A stretch of DNA of 64,000 nucleotides from Atrichornis clamosus (Eukaryota; Chordata; Aves; Passeriformes; Menuridae): assembly GCA_013400975.1 (NCBI GenBank), contig WBMZ01009477.1:1-64000 (forward strand), read 5' to 3'. Shown here in pieces: positions 47,369 through 59,088 of this stretch. Made by a program: the position numbers and the translations under genes. Below the pieces are notes generated by a model that was not told the DNA's origin, did not search any database, and saw nothing but the letters and a program-made list of their open reading frames with translations. The number at the start of each line of letters is the position of its first letter. The stretch's first letter is position 1.

Positions 47369-50204
47369 GTTTTTTTCCCTTTTAAAAGTACCATAGTTCC
47401 ATTATTTATGTATTTCTCAGAAAACATCACGTGTCATGTAAAACAGAGTATGAAGTTGGCATTGCTCAGTGTGATGTATTATTTACTGCAGGGGTTGTAT
47501 GGCTGGCTCAGGGTTTTGAAGGCTTCCTGGTCTGATTGAAAACACAAGCAGCAAACACCATTAAAGTGTCTGCTCTCTGTAGTAGCCCACTGAGTCCTGC
47601 AGTCTCCCATTTACCATTTCTGCAGAGTTCTAGAAAGGCATTTTACAGTCCTTTCCTGAAACACTGTGGTTTGCTATGCTTTAACCTAGTGAAAAATTTA
47701 ATTATCATCAAGGATAGTTTTACACTTAACACATAACAGAGTGCATGTCCTTTATACATGCACTAGAAAATTAATGGTTTGTTCTTTGACCCAGCACTAA
47801 AATCTTGGAAGCTCTGCCTATAAGGGAACATGGAAGCAGAGAATTGTGAGTGCCATTAATAAATGTCTCTGTGCTATTTCCAACCTACCAACTTTCTCCT
47901 TTTCTTGTTTCCTCACTGCTCTTGCCTTGGCTCTGAAGTTTGGGGTGATATAAACATGCTCAATAACTTATTCTTTACAGCTCCTTAAAACAATTTACTG
48001 CTACTAAAGTCACTTCACAATTGCAATGGGAAACTCTGAGGAATTATGGGAAGCTGCCAGCACTTGGGTGGCTGTGGAATTTTGCTTTTGGCCTTGAGTC
48101 TCTCAGTGCACTCTAAAGTGCTGTGATTCAGTGTGCTGAATTTAGCTGCAGAATTTAACCATGAAACACAGAAATCACTGGCACAAATCATTGCACGTCT
48201 TGAAATCTTCTTAGATATTTTCACACACATTATTTTTATCATTTGGGCATTTGCCACAGATGAAATTATATATCTGACGTTGATTTTTATTTTTTTTTTT
48301 TAATCCTTGTTTCAAAGTGAAATGAAATGAGAATGTTTAGTAATGCTGGATGCAGCAAAAGTCATCACTGCAGTATGGAACATCTGACTGGCAATTATTT
48401 TTGCTTGCTGAATTCAGAGATTTCCTAATAAGTGTTGTAATCCCTGATGCTGGGAGTGGAAGCAATTTCAGAACACAGTTGTGATGTGTGAGAGTGATGC
48501 CACTCGTGGCTTCTGTGAGTGTGGTGCACTCATCAAAACAGGGTAGGATTTTGGCTTGTTTTTCCTCCTTTTCCATTCCCACTCATTCGATATTGGAAGC
48601 ATTTGGCAGTTTTCAGGGATTTAGCTGGACTCTGGGTGTCCAGGGAGCAGTTGGGATGCTTGGAGAAGGGAGCAGCAAGGCAGGTGTGCCAGCTCTTGGG
48701 GGAGAAATGCAGTACCAAAGCTGGCAGGAATCACAGAGCAAAGTAAGAGAGTCACAAGGCTGTCGTGCCCATTTTTGGCTGGCTGAGTGTGTGATCATGT
48801 GTAGAACACTAATGAGGAACTCCTCGACAGGAGCATTCTGTGGTAATCCATTTTTCTGTCAGTGTCAATGATTTTTAAAATCAGGATATCTTATGGATTG
48901 CCTGGAATCTTGTTCCAGAAGAAAAGTTTATTCTGATGTAATATAAAATGTGAAACTGGAGAGAAAAAAATCTTCAGCCAACCAAACAAAAAACCGACAA
49001 AAACACCCCCCTAAAAATACCAAGCCAGTATATGCAACCCACAAAACAAAGTCCCACATTTTAATTGAGAGATTCATAAAATGCTTTCTGAAGCTTGACA
49101 TGGAAGACAAAAATACTGTAGCCACCAAAACAGTGGCAGCTGGCCAGAATGACTGGGAACTTCCTTTGACAGTGGTGATCAGAAAGGCTCAAAGGAAGCG
49201 TGCGACTTGTTCAACCTTTATCCCTGTATTTCTTCAGAACTTTAAAGTGTGAAGTCTTCAGTTTTCACTCTGCTTTAGAACTAAATAAAATTTGGGAGGT
49301 TCAATGATCTCACACAAGTTGTGTCTAGTCACACAGCTCATTCTTACACTCAATTTCCTTTAACTTTCTTTTTGTTCTGATGAAAGAAGACAATTAAGAG
49401 AACTTCTTTTATAGCAGTGATTGGAAATCAGCATACAGATCATCTTATGACTGGGTTCTGTGGACTGAGGATAGGACTGGAAACTGACTTGAAGTACATA
49501 GATATATACTGTGGTGTTGATGCAAATTTGTAGAAATTCAGCTGATTTGAAGGGCAGGGTTTAATACTGGATGACGTCTGGCACCATTGTTTTCTCTTAC
49601 TGCTAGAGTAGTAAGTGTTGTGTGTTTCAAAATGAGTCTTGTGTGTCACTTTATCCATGTCAAGTCACAGATCTAAACCTAACCAGAGCAAGGAGCCTGC
49701 TTCTCATGGCAGCACCTCTTTGTTACTGGAAAGTGGCTTCTGGTCCAGGAACTGCACGTAAGAGAATGAGGAAAGCTGAATTGTTTAAAAAGCAAATGTT
49801 TCAGTTGTGTTCCTGTCTCTTGTGGGAACCGATTCTGAGTTCTCAAGTGTTTCTATTATCATCTCAATGGCTGGAAACTCCTGTGTTTTGCTCTTGGAAA
49901 GACTAGTGGAAAAAAGTATTCAGCAGCTGAGATGGCTTGTTATCCTCTCCTCGTAGCTGGACACTCTTTACATCTGCTTATTTTGGCTCCGGCCTGATAG
50001 TGTGCTTGGTACCTTCATCTTCCCTCCCCTTCCATAAGGCCAAAACCCTCATTTTCTAAACCAGTTCCCTCAAGAGAGCTTTAGGACACAAAAGGTACCC
50101 CACATTTAGACTCTAAGTTTGTTTTTTTTTTTTTTAATTATAATTTTTTTCACCTCCAAGAAAGAGGCAATAGTCTCCTCTTTTGGGAGAGTTGAAATAA
50201 ACCT

Positions 50205-50225
50205 CATCTCTCTCTCTCTCTCTCT
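50205..50225. repeat. (CT)n microsatellite, about 10 units
   Basis: An uninterrupted CT dinucleotide run of about 20 bases lies in intron 9. It is likely length-polymorphic. Confidence 0.95.
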
Positions 50226-52007
50226 GGGAAATAATACTGAAAGAGGGAAAATATATTTGAAATTAACCTAGCAGGAGCAATAGGTTTCGTTGCCATGATT
50301 TCTGAATTTCAGACACTAGAATGTTAAATACGTGCTTCCCTAGGTGGTGTGGAGCTGGAAGAGTGTTCTGGGGACATGGCCTTGGGTGAAGAGGACATGA
50401 ACAAAGTCATCCACGCTGGTGCAAGGAGCTCTCAGACCAGCTGAGCAAGTCTGCTGTGATGTCCTGCAGAAGGGAGCCTCTGTCCACAAGTATTTCAGTA
50501 GATCTGCAGGATGTGGTCAACTCCTATAATAGACTTGATGGCCACAAGCCACAGCTGCCTCTGTTCTCAGCCCAAGGGCCTGTAGCTTGCAGCAGGCCTA
50601 GGAACCCGCTAGCAGTGAAGGCTGAAAGTGTTTTGTCTTTTGAAGTAGAATCTCCTGTGTATCTCCTGTCACTTCTGCTGCTTGGAAAAACAAACATAAA
50701 AGCCCAAAACCAAGACTCAGAAATGAGAAAGATGAAGTAACATTTTTTTTGTACCATCATAGGTGTGGATGAGGCTGTTTGGGAACTTAACATTTGCTGT
50801 GTTCCTACTCCTTCTGAGCTGCTCTGTTACTCACGTGGAATGCTGGATGCTGCCCAGATGTCTCATCACTAATTAGCTGCTTGTAGAGCAGGTCTTGGAG
50901 GAAAATTGGCTCCTGTTGGTCAGCCTGGTTGGTGTCAGGGTGTGAAGGATGTATTTCTCAATACACAGTCATTATGTAGCCCTTATGCGGTACATCCTGA
51001 AGGAGTCAAGCTTAAAAGTATCTTTAATGATGACCAGATTTCATTGGACCAACGTAGATTTCATTGGATTCCTTCTCTCTGGCATAATTTAGTACTCTAT
51101 TATGATTTTCTAAGGAAGTCATGCAGACTTAGAGACAGAAGGGATTGAGAGGGTTAGAACCATTGACCTGTGCAGAGCAGGACCAGATAGTGTTTGTGGC
51201 TAAGGTTTGTCTGCTCATTTGGAGACTTGCAATGTTGGAGTCTGCTCCAGGAGTCTGAGAATCATCTTTCAGTGTGTTGCAATGCTTCACTAACCATTAC
51301 TGTTAAAAATACTTCATGGATGTGTCATGTGAATGGTCTGTTCTTTAGGCCCACTACTTCTTGTCCTCCTGGATGTGGATAATAGAACCTACTATTTTCC
51401 TTGGAGCTAATTAAAGGTTGCTGTGTTCACCAAAAAGCTTCTGCTGTAGGTTAACCATGTTGCTTGTTCTCTCGGGTTTTTTTAAATTTTCATCAACTGT
51501 GGGGTTTAGGCCTCACTTGTATTCCTTTTTTATTCTCTTCACAGTCAGTTCAGATATTTCTTCAGTAAAATGAATTGTACAAAATTCTTACTTTTTACTC
51601 TACAAAACATGAAGTTGTCTTTGTACAGTTGGGGAGTCCTCTTTATTTGCTCTTAGGCATTAATTCAAAGTTATATGAGTTTATAAAAATAAATTCATAT
51701 GAATGGTCTGACATCCAAAATACAAATTATTTTGACTTCCCTGTCATGTGAAGTCAGTGAATATGCAGGATTATTCCACTGATTGTTAAGAATCATATTT
51801 TTTCTAGAACTGCTTCCAATTTTTACATCCTTTGGTAAATTTCTGACAACTACTTCCAGTTTTATAACCAAGAAAAGGTCACATTAGAGTGGAAAGAATC
51901 TGATCTTCAACTGAATGTGAGGAAAAGAAGTGACTTGTGCTTCTTTCCATGGTCTTAGCCTTTTCATTTTTGCTGCAGTAAGATGAAAATGTCTTAGACT
52001 GGCACAG

Positions 52008-52155
52008 CCATTCAGGAAGGGATCTCCTGCTTAAAGCTGAATTCAGAGCAGGTTACTCAGGGATTTTGTAGACAAGTCTTGAACTCCTCCAAGATGGAGA
52101 GTCCACAGTGTCTGCTCCATGTCCTCATAGTAAAATATTTTTCCTTGTGTCCCAC
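52008..52155 (-). repeat. Old CR1 LINE fragment, reverse orientation
   Basis: A diverged CR1 pattern read in reverse: AGAGCAGGTTACTCAGGG, AGTCTTGAACTCCTCCAAGA, TGGAGAGTCCACAGTGTCTG, then TCATAGTAAAATATTTTTCC. This differs from the younger copies and resembles an older CR1 subfamily with the TAGTAAAAAAG-type box. The ends are approximate. Confidence 0.78.
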
Positions 52156-53503
52156 CAGACCCTTCCTTGTTGCACTTTTATGGCCATATTTTCTCTATTT
52201 AAAGTACTTTGTGCGTAACTCGGGCAAATTATATGTACAGTTTAATTGTGCAGTGCTCAAGAAATTCCAAGGAGAGGGGTACAAGGCAGTGGGCATTGGC
52301 AGCCTGAAGGTATCACCAAGGTCATGGTTTGCTGCTGCTGTTCCCACTTAACTTTGAAGGAATCTCATCATGGTCCCACAGTAACTTTTTGAAGCGTGCG
52401 TGAATTTTAATTAAAATCTTACTTTCCTGAAATACTCCCTCTGTTAACCAAACATCTCATTTGAATCGAACTGGAGCTGATTATTGCATGGTTTGTTTCC
52501 ACTGACAGCACTTAATGCCAATTAATTTGTACTGTTCAGCATCTCACTGATGGGAAGTAAGAGGTAGCACTGTAGGCACATCAGAATTTGGCTACAGCCT
52601 GAACATCAAAGAACCAGCATTTCCCCAGCATGTGCAAGTGCTGTGTGACTGAAAGGTCTCTGCTTGTTCAGGCTTTGAAGTGTGATCCCATATGTGGTGC
52701 ATGGCCTTTGGAGAAAGCACAAACATTTTGTGGAGAGAATGGCTATTTTTAAACTTGTGTTATTAACTGTATTTCACGTAGGTAAAGTTAGGCACGTTGG
52801 CACAGATGTGGGAGTTGGGGTTTAAGACCTAGCAGTGCTCTTTGCTTTTTATGTGTGTACTCCTTGCCTGTCTGTGTGTCTCTCATGTTACAGCTTGAGA
52901 CTCTGCAATAAGATCATCAGAAAAGGGAGGGATGTGCTCAGCGTTGTCCCTGAATTCAGTTTTACTGATCCAGGGGCTCTTTGGGATTTCACATCTGAAA
53001 CTCACGTCTCCTATTTGACTTACCTCTCTTACCACAAAACTTGCATTTCAGAAAGCTGATGATCCTGCAGTGTAAACTTTGGGTTGTATTGGTTTCTTTG
53101 GTACATAAAAATGCATCTTGTTTGGGGCAAAAAAGAACCCCATCACCAAGTCACAGCCTAGATTGGCATTCTGGTTAAATTCCTTTGTCTGCCAGTTCTT
53201 GGTTTGAAATTAAATTTTAAGGAATTAAAGAATTTAAGATTTGGACAAGTAGAGTAGCACAACAGAAAATACCTAAGTCAAGCACCTGCTAAATGACGGG
53301 AGAATGTAGAATCTGTGTCGGCTTGTGTTACTGTTTTGTGATACTCACTGCTGATAACATCAGGTTTACTCTGCAATTCATGTTAGCATGTTTAATATTT
53401 TTGATGAAACAAACATCCGTGTTACATTTTTACATATTTCTTGAATGAAACATCGTTAATATTGTTGAGACATCTGTTGAATAAAGCTTTTATTTTTATT
53501 TAG

Positions 53504-53567
53504 GTGTATGACTTGGATGGCATCCCCTTGATTCTGGACAACTGCAGCATTGATGACAACAATCCTT
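53504..53567 (+). CDS. ATXN10: ATXN10 exon 10
   Basis: This 64-bp exon encodes residues 383-403, VYDLDGIPLILDNCSIDD then NNP, plus one base (T) of the next codon. Human reads VNELDGIPLILDNCNLDD followed by SNPF at the same place, with Phe split by the next intron. The acceptor is tttttatttag. The donor is CCTT/gtatccttt, a perfect U12-type 5' splice site. The choice between CC/ and CCTT/ is decided by the donor GT and by the Phe that follows NP in human. The rest of the C-terminal domain lies outside the window. Confidence 0.98.
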
Positions 53568-53576
53568 GTATCCTTT
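53568..53576 (+). promoter_or_regulatory. ATXN10: U12-type (minor spliceosome) 5' splice site of intron 10
   Basis: The nine bases after exon 10 are GTATCCTTT, identical to the consensus RTATCCTTT recognised by U11 and U12/U6atac snRNPs. The other nine donors in this gene (gtagcg, gtacag, gtaagg, gtaagc, gtatgt, gtaacc, gtacga, gtgagt, gtgggt) are ordinary U2-type. The matching branch point (TTCCTTAAC-like) near the 3' end would lie beyond the window, so only half of the signature is visible. Confidence 0.9.
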
Positions 53577-55546
53577 ACAACAGAATTCTGTTTCTTGAAT
53601 GTGACTCATGAGAAAAGGTGTGGGGGTTTCATGGATTTATGCCAGCCTTGCTTTCACTGGGTATCTAAGCGTAACTGGCCTCATGAGCTTCTGGGTTGTA
53701 TTTAAATGGTTCAGAAGTGAGCAAAGGCACAAATAGGCTTTCATGAACTGGATTCCTAGTAAATTAACTGTGGTTATATTCTGTTTCCTAATATAATAAA
53801 TATTACTGGTTTGCAAGTGTCAGTTCAAACAGCTGTGACAGAAATCTGAATTCAGGCTCTGTTTGGTCATTGTATCAGGTTTTGGAACTTTGGCTTCCAC
53901 TGAAATCTGTTCAGAAAACTGAAATAAGCGCTCCATCAATTCTCTGTGCTTATTAAATCGGATCAGGGAGCTTATTCTAAGCACAGAGACAAGGTTAGCA
54001 AGCTGTTATTAAAATGTGTATAATTGAGAAAATCAGTGATGCAAATTTCTGAAATGTTGGGGAGGTGTTAATATAAATTTGTGCTTTGTATTAGAGACCT
54101 TTTTCCTGGAGTTTGAGCAGAAACTTTCAAAAATAGATTGCTGTTAGAGGGAAATAACTTCCTATTGAGGATAAGCAGTTGTTGAGCAGAGTTATCCACC
54201 TCTTCAAGTAGCACTGCCGGTGTGTTCAGTGACTGAGCTGTGATTTTCTGTCATCTAATCATTGACTCTTTGTAAGTTTCTGATAAGTGCATCTGGAAAT
54301 CAAATGCCTTTCCTGTACGGAGTCATGTCGGCTTTTTTATAGTGAACACATGAAACAGGTTTTTATATGACTACATAAGAAAAAGCACACTTTCCAAAGT
54401 ATCCAAAAACAAAAAGAGTAGTGAAAATGTTGCATATTCTCTCAGTTGTGCCCTGCAGAACATCATCTACAAATAAATATATCTTAAAATGATGGAATAC
54501 TGTAGGTGATAGCACAATGTTAACAAGTGGGGTGGAGGAGCAAGGGGTGGTAAGTATCCCCTGAGTTGTTCACTTTGTTCTTTATATGCACAGAGTTTGC
54601 CATTCCTCACAATTCCTGTAGCTTGAGACCTGACAGTGTGTCTGTCTCTTGCTAGTGGCAGGCTGTAATTCCATGGTCCAGATCTGCTAAGGGGCACTGC
54701 TGGATATGGTGGGATAGGCAGGGAAAGTTACTTTTCCCTAACAGAAGGGATGCTCTGAGAAAATCTAGTAAGGAGTTTTGGTCCGCAGTGACTCTCCTCT
54801 GCTGGAAAGCACAACTGTGCAACCACTTCTAGAATGTCCTTCTAGGATTAATCCTTCATTTTAGCTGCAGTAAAAGAGGATAAAGTTTGAGACCTTCAAA
54901 GGGTAGAATTGGAATTTATGATCTTGAATGAAAGCAAAGTAAAATACCATGGGAGTCTTTACTGTGCTTTGGGCAAAGTGGAACTTCTTGCACCTTTTGA
55001 TACAGGCTGACGTTTTATGGCTGTACCATAAACTTATTAGCGGAGGATAAAATTTTGTTTACTTGGTTTTTAAAGACATAATAGCACCTCTTAATGGGAG
55101 CTTTCACCAGTGATCCATAGCATGCAGTACTGGGGATATGGAAAAGGGAGTAGCACATGGGCACAGGGGGGGCTCTCCTGCTGTGATAGTTTGCTGCATC
55201 AGCTGCTGGAGTGCAGCTGCTGGTACTGCTCTGTTTATCGTTTTAACCTCTTGCTATTCCAGGTGCTCTTGTGCTACATGAAGTTAATGCTCCCCTGCTT
55301 CTCTCCTGCCTCTGGCATTCCTCACCTGCTGCCTTTCCAGCAGGCCGTACCCAGGGAAGCAGAAGAGGAGTTTGCAGTTCAGCTCCAACTCTACCTTCAC
55401 CTCCTCTGCAGCGTGTTCTGCTTCTGGACACCGCAAACCAGCTCTTTAGGAGCATGTAGCGGCCTGACTCCCTTGCAGAATGTTTCTCTGAAGAGATGTG
55501 AGTGTTTCTTTGCTCTCTCTCTGTGCACCTCAGTCCTGCCTGGCAC

Positions 55547-55600
55547 AAATCCCAGAATCCCTGAAGGGGTGAGGCTGGAAGGGGCCACAGAGGCTCACCT
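55547..55600 (-). repeat. Possible short CR1-like terminus, reverse orientation
   Basis: AAATCCCAGAATCCCTGA followed by GTGAGGCTGGAAGGGGCCAC resembles a CR1-type 3' end read in reverse. It sits inside the 227-codon open frame at 55110-55793, which argues against that frame being a real gene. Confidence 0.5.
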
Positions 55601-57753
55601 GCAGTTTGCCAAGGTGCAAGGAAAAGCTCAGCATAGCTCTTCAGCCAGGGCTCCTCCAGGAAGTCATGTCCAGAAACTTCCCTTTACATTCTTATTCCCA
55701 GTGTCTGTTTCTGTGGTTTCAGGCTGTGTGACTTGGATTTCTCCTAGGATAAAGCTGACTGGAAAAAGTTTCATCCAGATTCTTTTTATTTAAGAATTTC
55801 TTAGATTTCTTAGTACAGTCTTTGTAGATGCACGTTTTTGTTGAATCTGTTTTGGAGTCATCCAGCCTCTACAGTTAAGAAGTCATTGTGTTTTCTACAT
55901 TTTATTCACAAAGTTCTGCCTCCAAATTGCACATACAAAATTTTCCCCCCAAAGATGTAACTTTTGTGGTAAAAGTGATAGAATTTTATGTCTTAATGGG
56001 AAAAAAACTTCCCTAGAGTGTGCAATTTATCAGGAGAAGCTGGACTGCCATTCTGGATGCTAAAGGAGCTCTTTATTACCTTTGAGAGAAAGAATTCTTT
56101 GATAAATCTTTTTATTTTTAGCGTGTGGAAGCATACTGAAAGAGGAAATGGGTCTTCTCTTATCCTAAAATAAATTCCTTTGTAAACCTGTCATTACCTT
56201 AAAATTGCATCCTTTGAGATCCTGAACAGTTCTGTACCGTGCACAGAAATACCAGGGAGTTTGTAGCTTACGAAGTTCAACTGACATGTTTGCCTTGCTT
56301 TAATTGTTTAAATTCATCTCTCAGTCCCCAGTTTGGGAGAACTGTTAGCTTGTCTACTTACATCTCAGACTTGTGACTTTTACGTTTATACTAACAAATA
56401 GTATTTTTTTTTCCTTCAGGATATTTCATGAGTAAAAGCAAACAAATCACCACCCTCGTTAGTTACCGATTATTATGGACAGTTAAAACCAAATTTGCTG
56501 TACCTCTGTAATTATGTGAATTGGTATTTTAAATTTTCTACAGCTTTGCATGTTTCTAAGTAAATTCAACAGAGGGATGCTGAAAGATGCCAGACTTTCC
56601 ACTTGTGGCTGTTAAGATTTCAACACAGGAGAAAAGGTGAACAGTGAGACTGGGGAGATGCAGTTCATTAAGAGTTAAGTTTCAGAGAAGGTTTGATATC
56701 ACTTTTTCTTTATCCATTAAATCTTCCATTTTGGGTTGGCTGTGTCCTAACCATAACTGTCCTTCTCTACTCAAAGGAAAACTGGGTGTTTCAAAATGCA
56801 AGCAGAGTGCTTTGCCTTCAGATGAAGGAGAAATTCCTTCATAAGCTAATATTTTAGTTCTGAAAATGCAGTTTTTTGTTCTGCTTCTGAAAAGGGGGAA
56901 CGTTGTGCTTTACCTTTGTAACCTGTGTTTAAAAACAAATAAATTCAACCTGCTAAAGGGTAGCAGAGTGGGTTGGAGATGCCTATCTGGGTAATACCAG
57001 TAAAAAATTTACTCCAAATCCTGCTTTTCAGGTTGCTTGTGTTGAAAAGGTGTTCTAAATACAAATATCTTCTGTTTTGCTCTCTGAGTCATCATCTTCC
57101 TCATCTCTGACAGGCTCTATCATCAGACAAGAGCCCTTCTTTTTGTTCTTGACTTTTACCTCATCTTAAGCTCTTCCTGCTCCTTCCAGCTTCATTTCTG
57201 CCCTGTCACAGATTCCATTTCCTTCAGGCAAACATGAGGAGGGAGGTCAGCCCATTCTGATCAAAATGCTTTTGACCCTAATCACTCAAAAAAAGGTGCT
57301 TATGAGAGGCCTTAAATAAACTAACCTGTTTATTATTGAAGACTTTTCAGTTTACCTTAAGTAAGCTGTTCATTTTTTTGCTTCTTCCTGACATTTATGC
57401 GTTATGAGTAACACACACACAGATGTGCTTTTTTTTTTTTTCTTTTTAGTGACTGTCCATAGAAATATTTATTACTATTTTAGGAAAACAAACTATTATC
57501 CAGACTACTGCAATATAATAGCTGTCAGTTAGTGAAAGTCAGAAGTGAACTGCAGTTTTGAAGATGGAATATTCCTGTTTTTTTTCAGGCTGCTTGCCAG
57601 TCTTACCCTTTTGAGATTCTTATAGGTGTCTCAATAAATTGATTTTGTGAATGTCTGGATTTAATCAAAATGACCTTATGTAAGTGTCTATTTTATAGAA
57701 ACTGTTAATTAATCACAGTTTTCTCTTAGCCAAGAAACCAGTCATACATGAAG

Positions 57754-57822
57754 AAAATATATCCTGCTGTGAGGATATATATTTATATGAGTATATATCC
57801 GTATATATGTTATATATATAAG
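57754..57822. repeat. AT-rich palindromic cluster
   Basis: ATATATCC at about 57756-57763, GGATATATA at about 57773-57781 and TATATATCC at about 57792-57800 are mutually complementary, so the middle arm can pair with either side. A run of TATATATATA follows to about 57820. Alternative hairpins are possible on either strand. Confidence 0.8.
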
Positions 57823-58561
57823 TAAACACCTAGCAAGTTGTGTTTTAGAAGTAAGCATTTTCAGCATTTGTGAAAGGAAAACCTGTGGTTGCTATGAATA
57901 CACAGATCCCTTAGTTTGAATAATGGATGAAAATGTAGAAAGAGTGAGTTAATTTTCAGGTACTCCTTCCAAAGCTGCTTCTGTTCTATTCAGTCATCTG
58001 AGAGGTAGATTGAAAATTCTTTTGACTTCATGGCAGCAGCGAGTATAATTGTGGTTCATGAAACTGGCTAAAGCTGGAGGAAATCAAGTTGCTATGGTCT
58101 ACAACAATGGCAGTTTGTTTTTGCAAGATGCCAGCAAGGAATTTTGGGGGAGCTGACAGACATTTTTATCTGAGTTACAGCATGCAACCTAAAACAGGCC
58201 ACATGCTGTAAAACAGCCTCCCTGCTGAATGGAAGCCAGCAGAAAGCAGAAACAGGAGAGTGAATTGACTTTTTAGAGTGAACCATGACAGAGCTGAGCA
58301 TTTTCATGTACATGTGGCTATCCCACGTGTGCTGCCAAGAAAACACAGCACAATGTCACCTCAGCAATGCTTGCCTTTCTTTGGAAAGCTCCCTTCAGGC
58401 ACTGCCAGTGCATTAAGTAGCTTGATGTGACCTATTTGAATCTGTATTTTCATAAGCATGCACGAAATCACCTTGTTGTTATTATATGGTCAGTGTAAAG
58501 GATCCACACTACTGATGGGAGCTGTAATGATCTCCTCATGGCCAGTCAAGTTCCTCCCACT

Positions 58562-58613
58562 TGGAAGATCTTTGGGATCCCTTCCAAGCCAGAATCCATT
58601 CTGTGATTCTATG
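58562..58613 (+). repeat. Very short CR1 3' terminus, forward orientation
   Basis: GATCTTTGGGATCCCTTCCA, then CCATTCTGTGATTCTATGG, matches only the extreme 3' end of a forward CR1. It may be a heavily 5'-truncated insertion. Confidence 0.8.
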
Positions 58614-58910
58614 GAATTACCCTTTTCCTCATCACAAGTGCGTTTGAAGGATACCTGGGCTAAAGGGAATTGTGTTCTTTGGTAGAGGGCCTCAATTTTG
58701 CATTATTGCCACTATGAGCACCTTACTTCCTATCAGCCAGTAGAGATTGTGTCACTGTGACTTTGACAAGCAGTGGTGAGGTCAGCAGTGGAAGAATGGG
58801 ACTTAGCACAGGTTGAGAGTATTCATTCATCTGTTGGCCTGAACCTTTTGTTCGTAGAGCCAAAGGCAAAGCAAAATAATGTCTGAGTGGAAGCCAACTC
58901 TTCCTCTTCT

Positions 58911-59088
58911 CACTGGCACAGGTTGCCCAGAGAAGCTGTGGCTGGAAGTGTCCAAGGCCAGCTGGGATGGGGCTTTGAGCACCTGGGATAGTGGAAGATG
59001 TCCCTGCCCATGGCAGTGGTTTGGAAGTAGATGAGCTTTAAGGTCCTTCCACCCCAAACCAGTCTGGGATTTTATTGTATGATTCCAC
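58911..59088 (+). repeat. CR1 LINE 3' end, forward orientation
   Basis: GGCACAGGTTGCCCAGAGAA, GCTGTGGCTGGAAGTGTCCA, TGTCCCTGCCCATGGCAG and GATGAGCTTTAAGGTCCTTC lead to a degenerate end TTTTATTGTATGATTCC. It is about 180 bp, of the same type as the copy at 40256. Confidence 0.93.

Larger units (their letters stand above)
41324..53503 (+). other. ATXN10: ATXN10 intron 9 (12,180 bp; positional equivalent of the human SCA10 intron)
   Basis: The intron runs from gtgggt to ttttatttttatttag. It contains a forward CR1 at 45738-46090, reverse CR1 pieces at 46680-46807, about 47145-47216 and about 52008-52155, a TTTGTTGG-type tandem at 47342-47368, and short TA/CA and CT microsatellites at 44657-44675 and 50205-50225. 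Poly-T runs lie at about 48289-48302 and 50120-50136. No ATTCT (or AGAAT) tandem array was seen. Several chance frames exist, including 50456-50740, with no recognised product. Confidence 0.88.

Noticed and set aside
50456..50740. A 94-codon frame in intron 9 in a stretch of moderate GC content.
   Set aside because: No recognised family, no splice-site pairing into ATXN10, and length within chance. A protein search and transcript data would decide.
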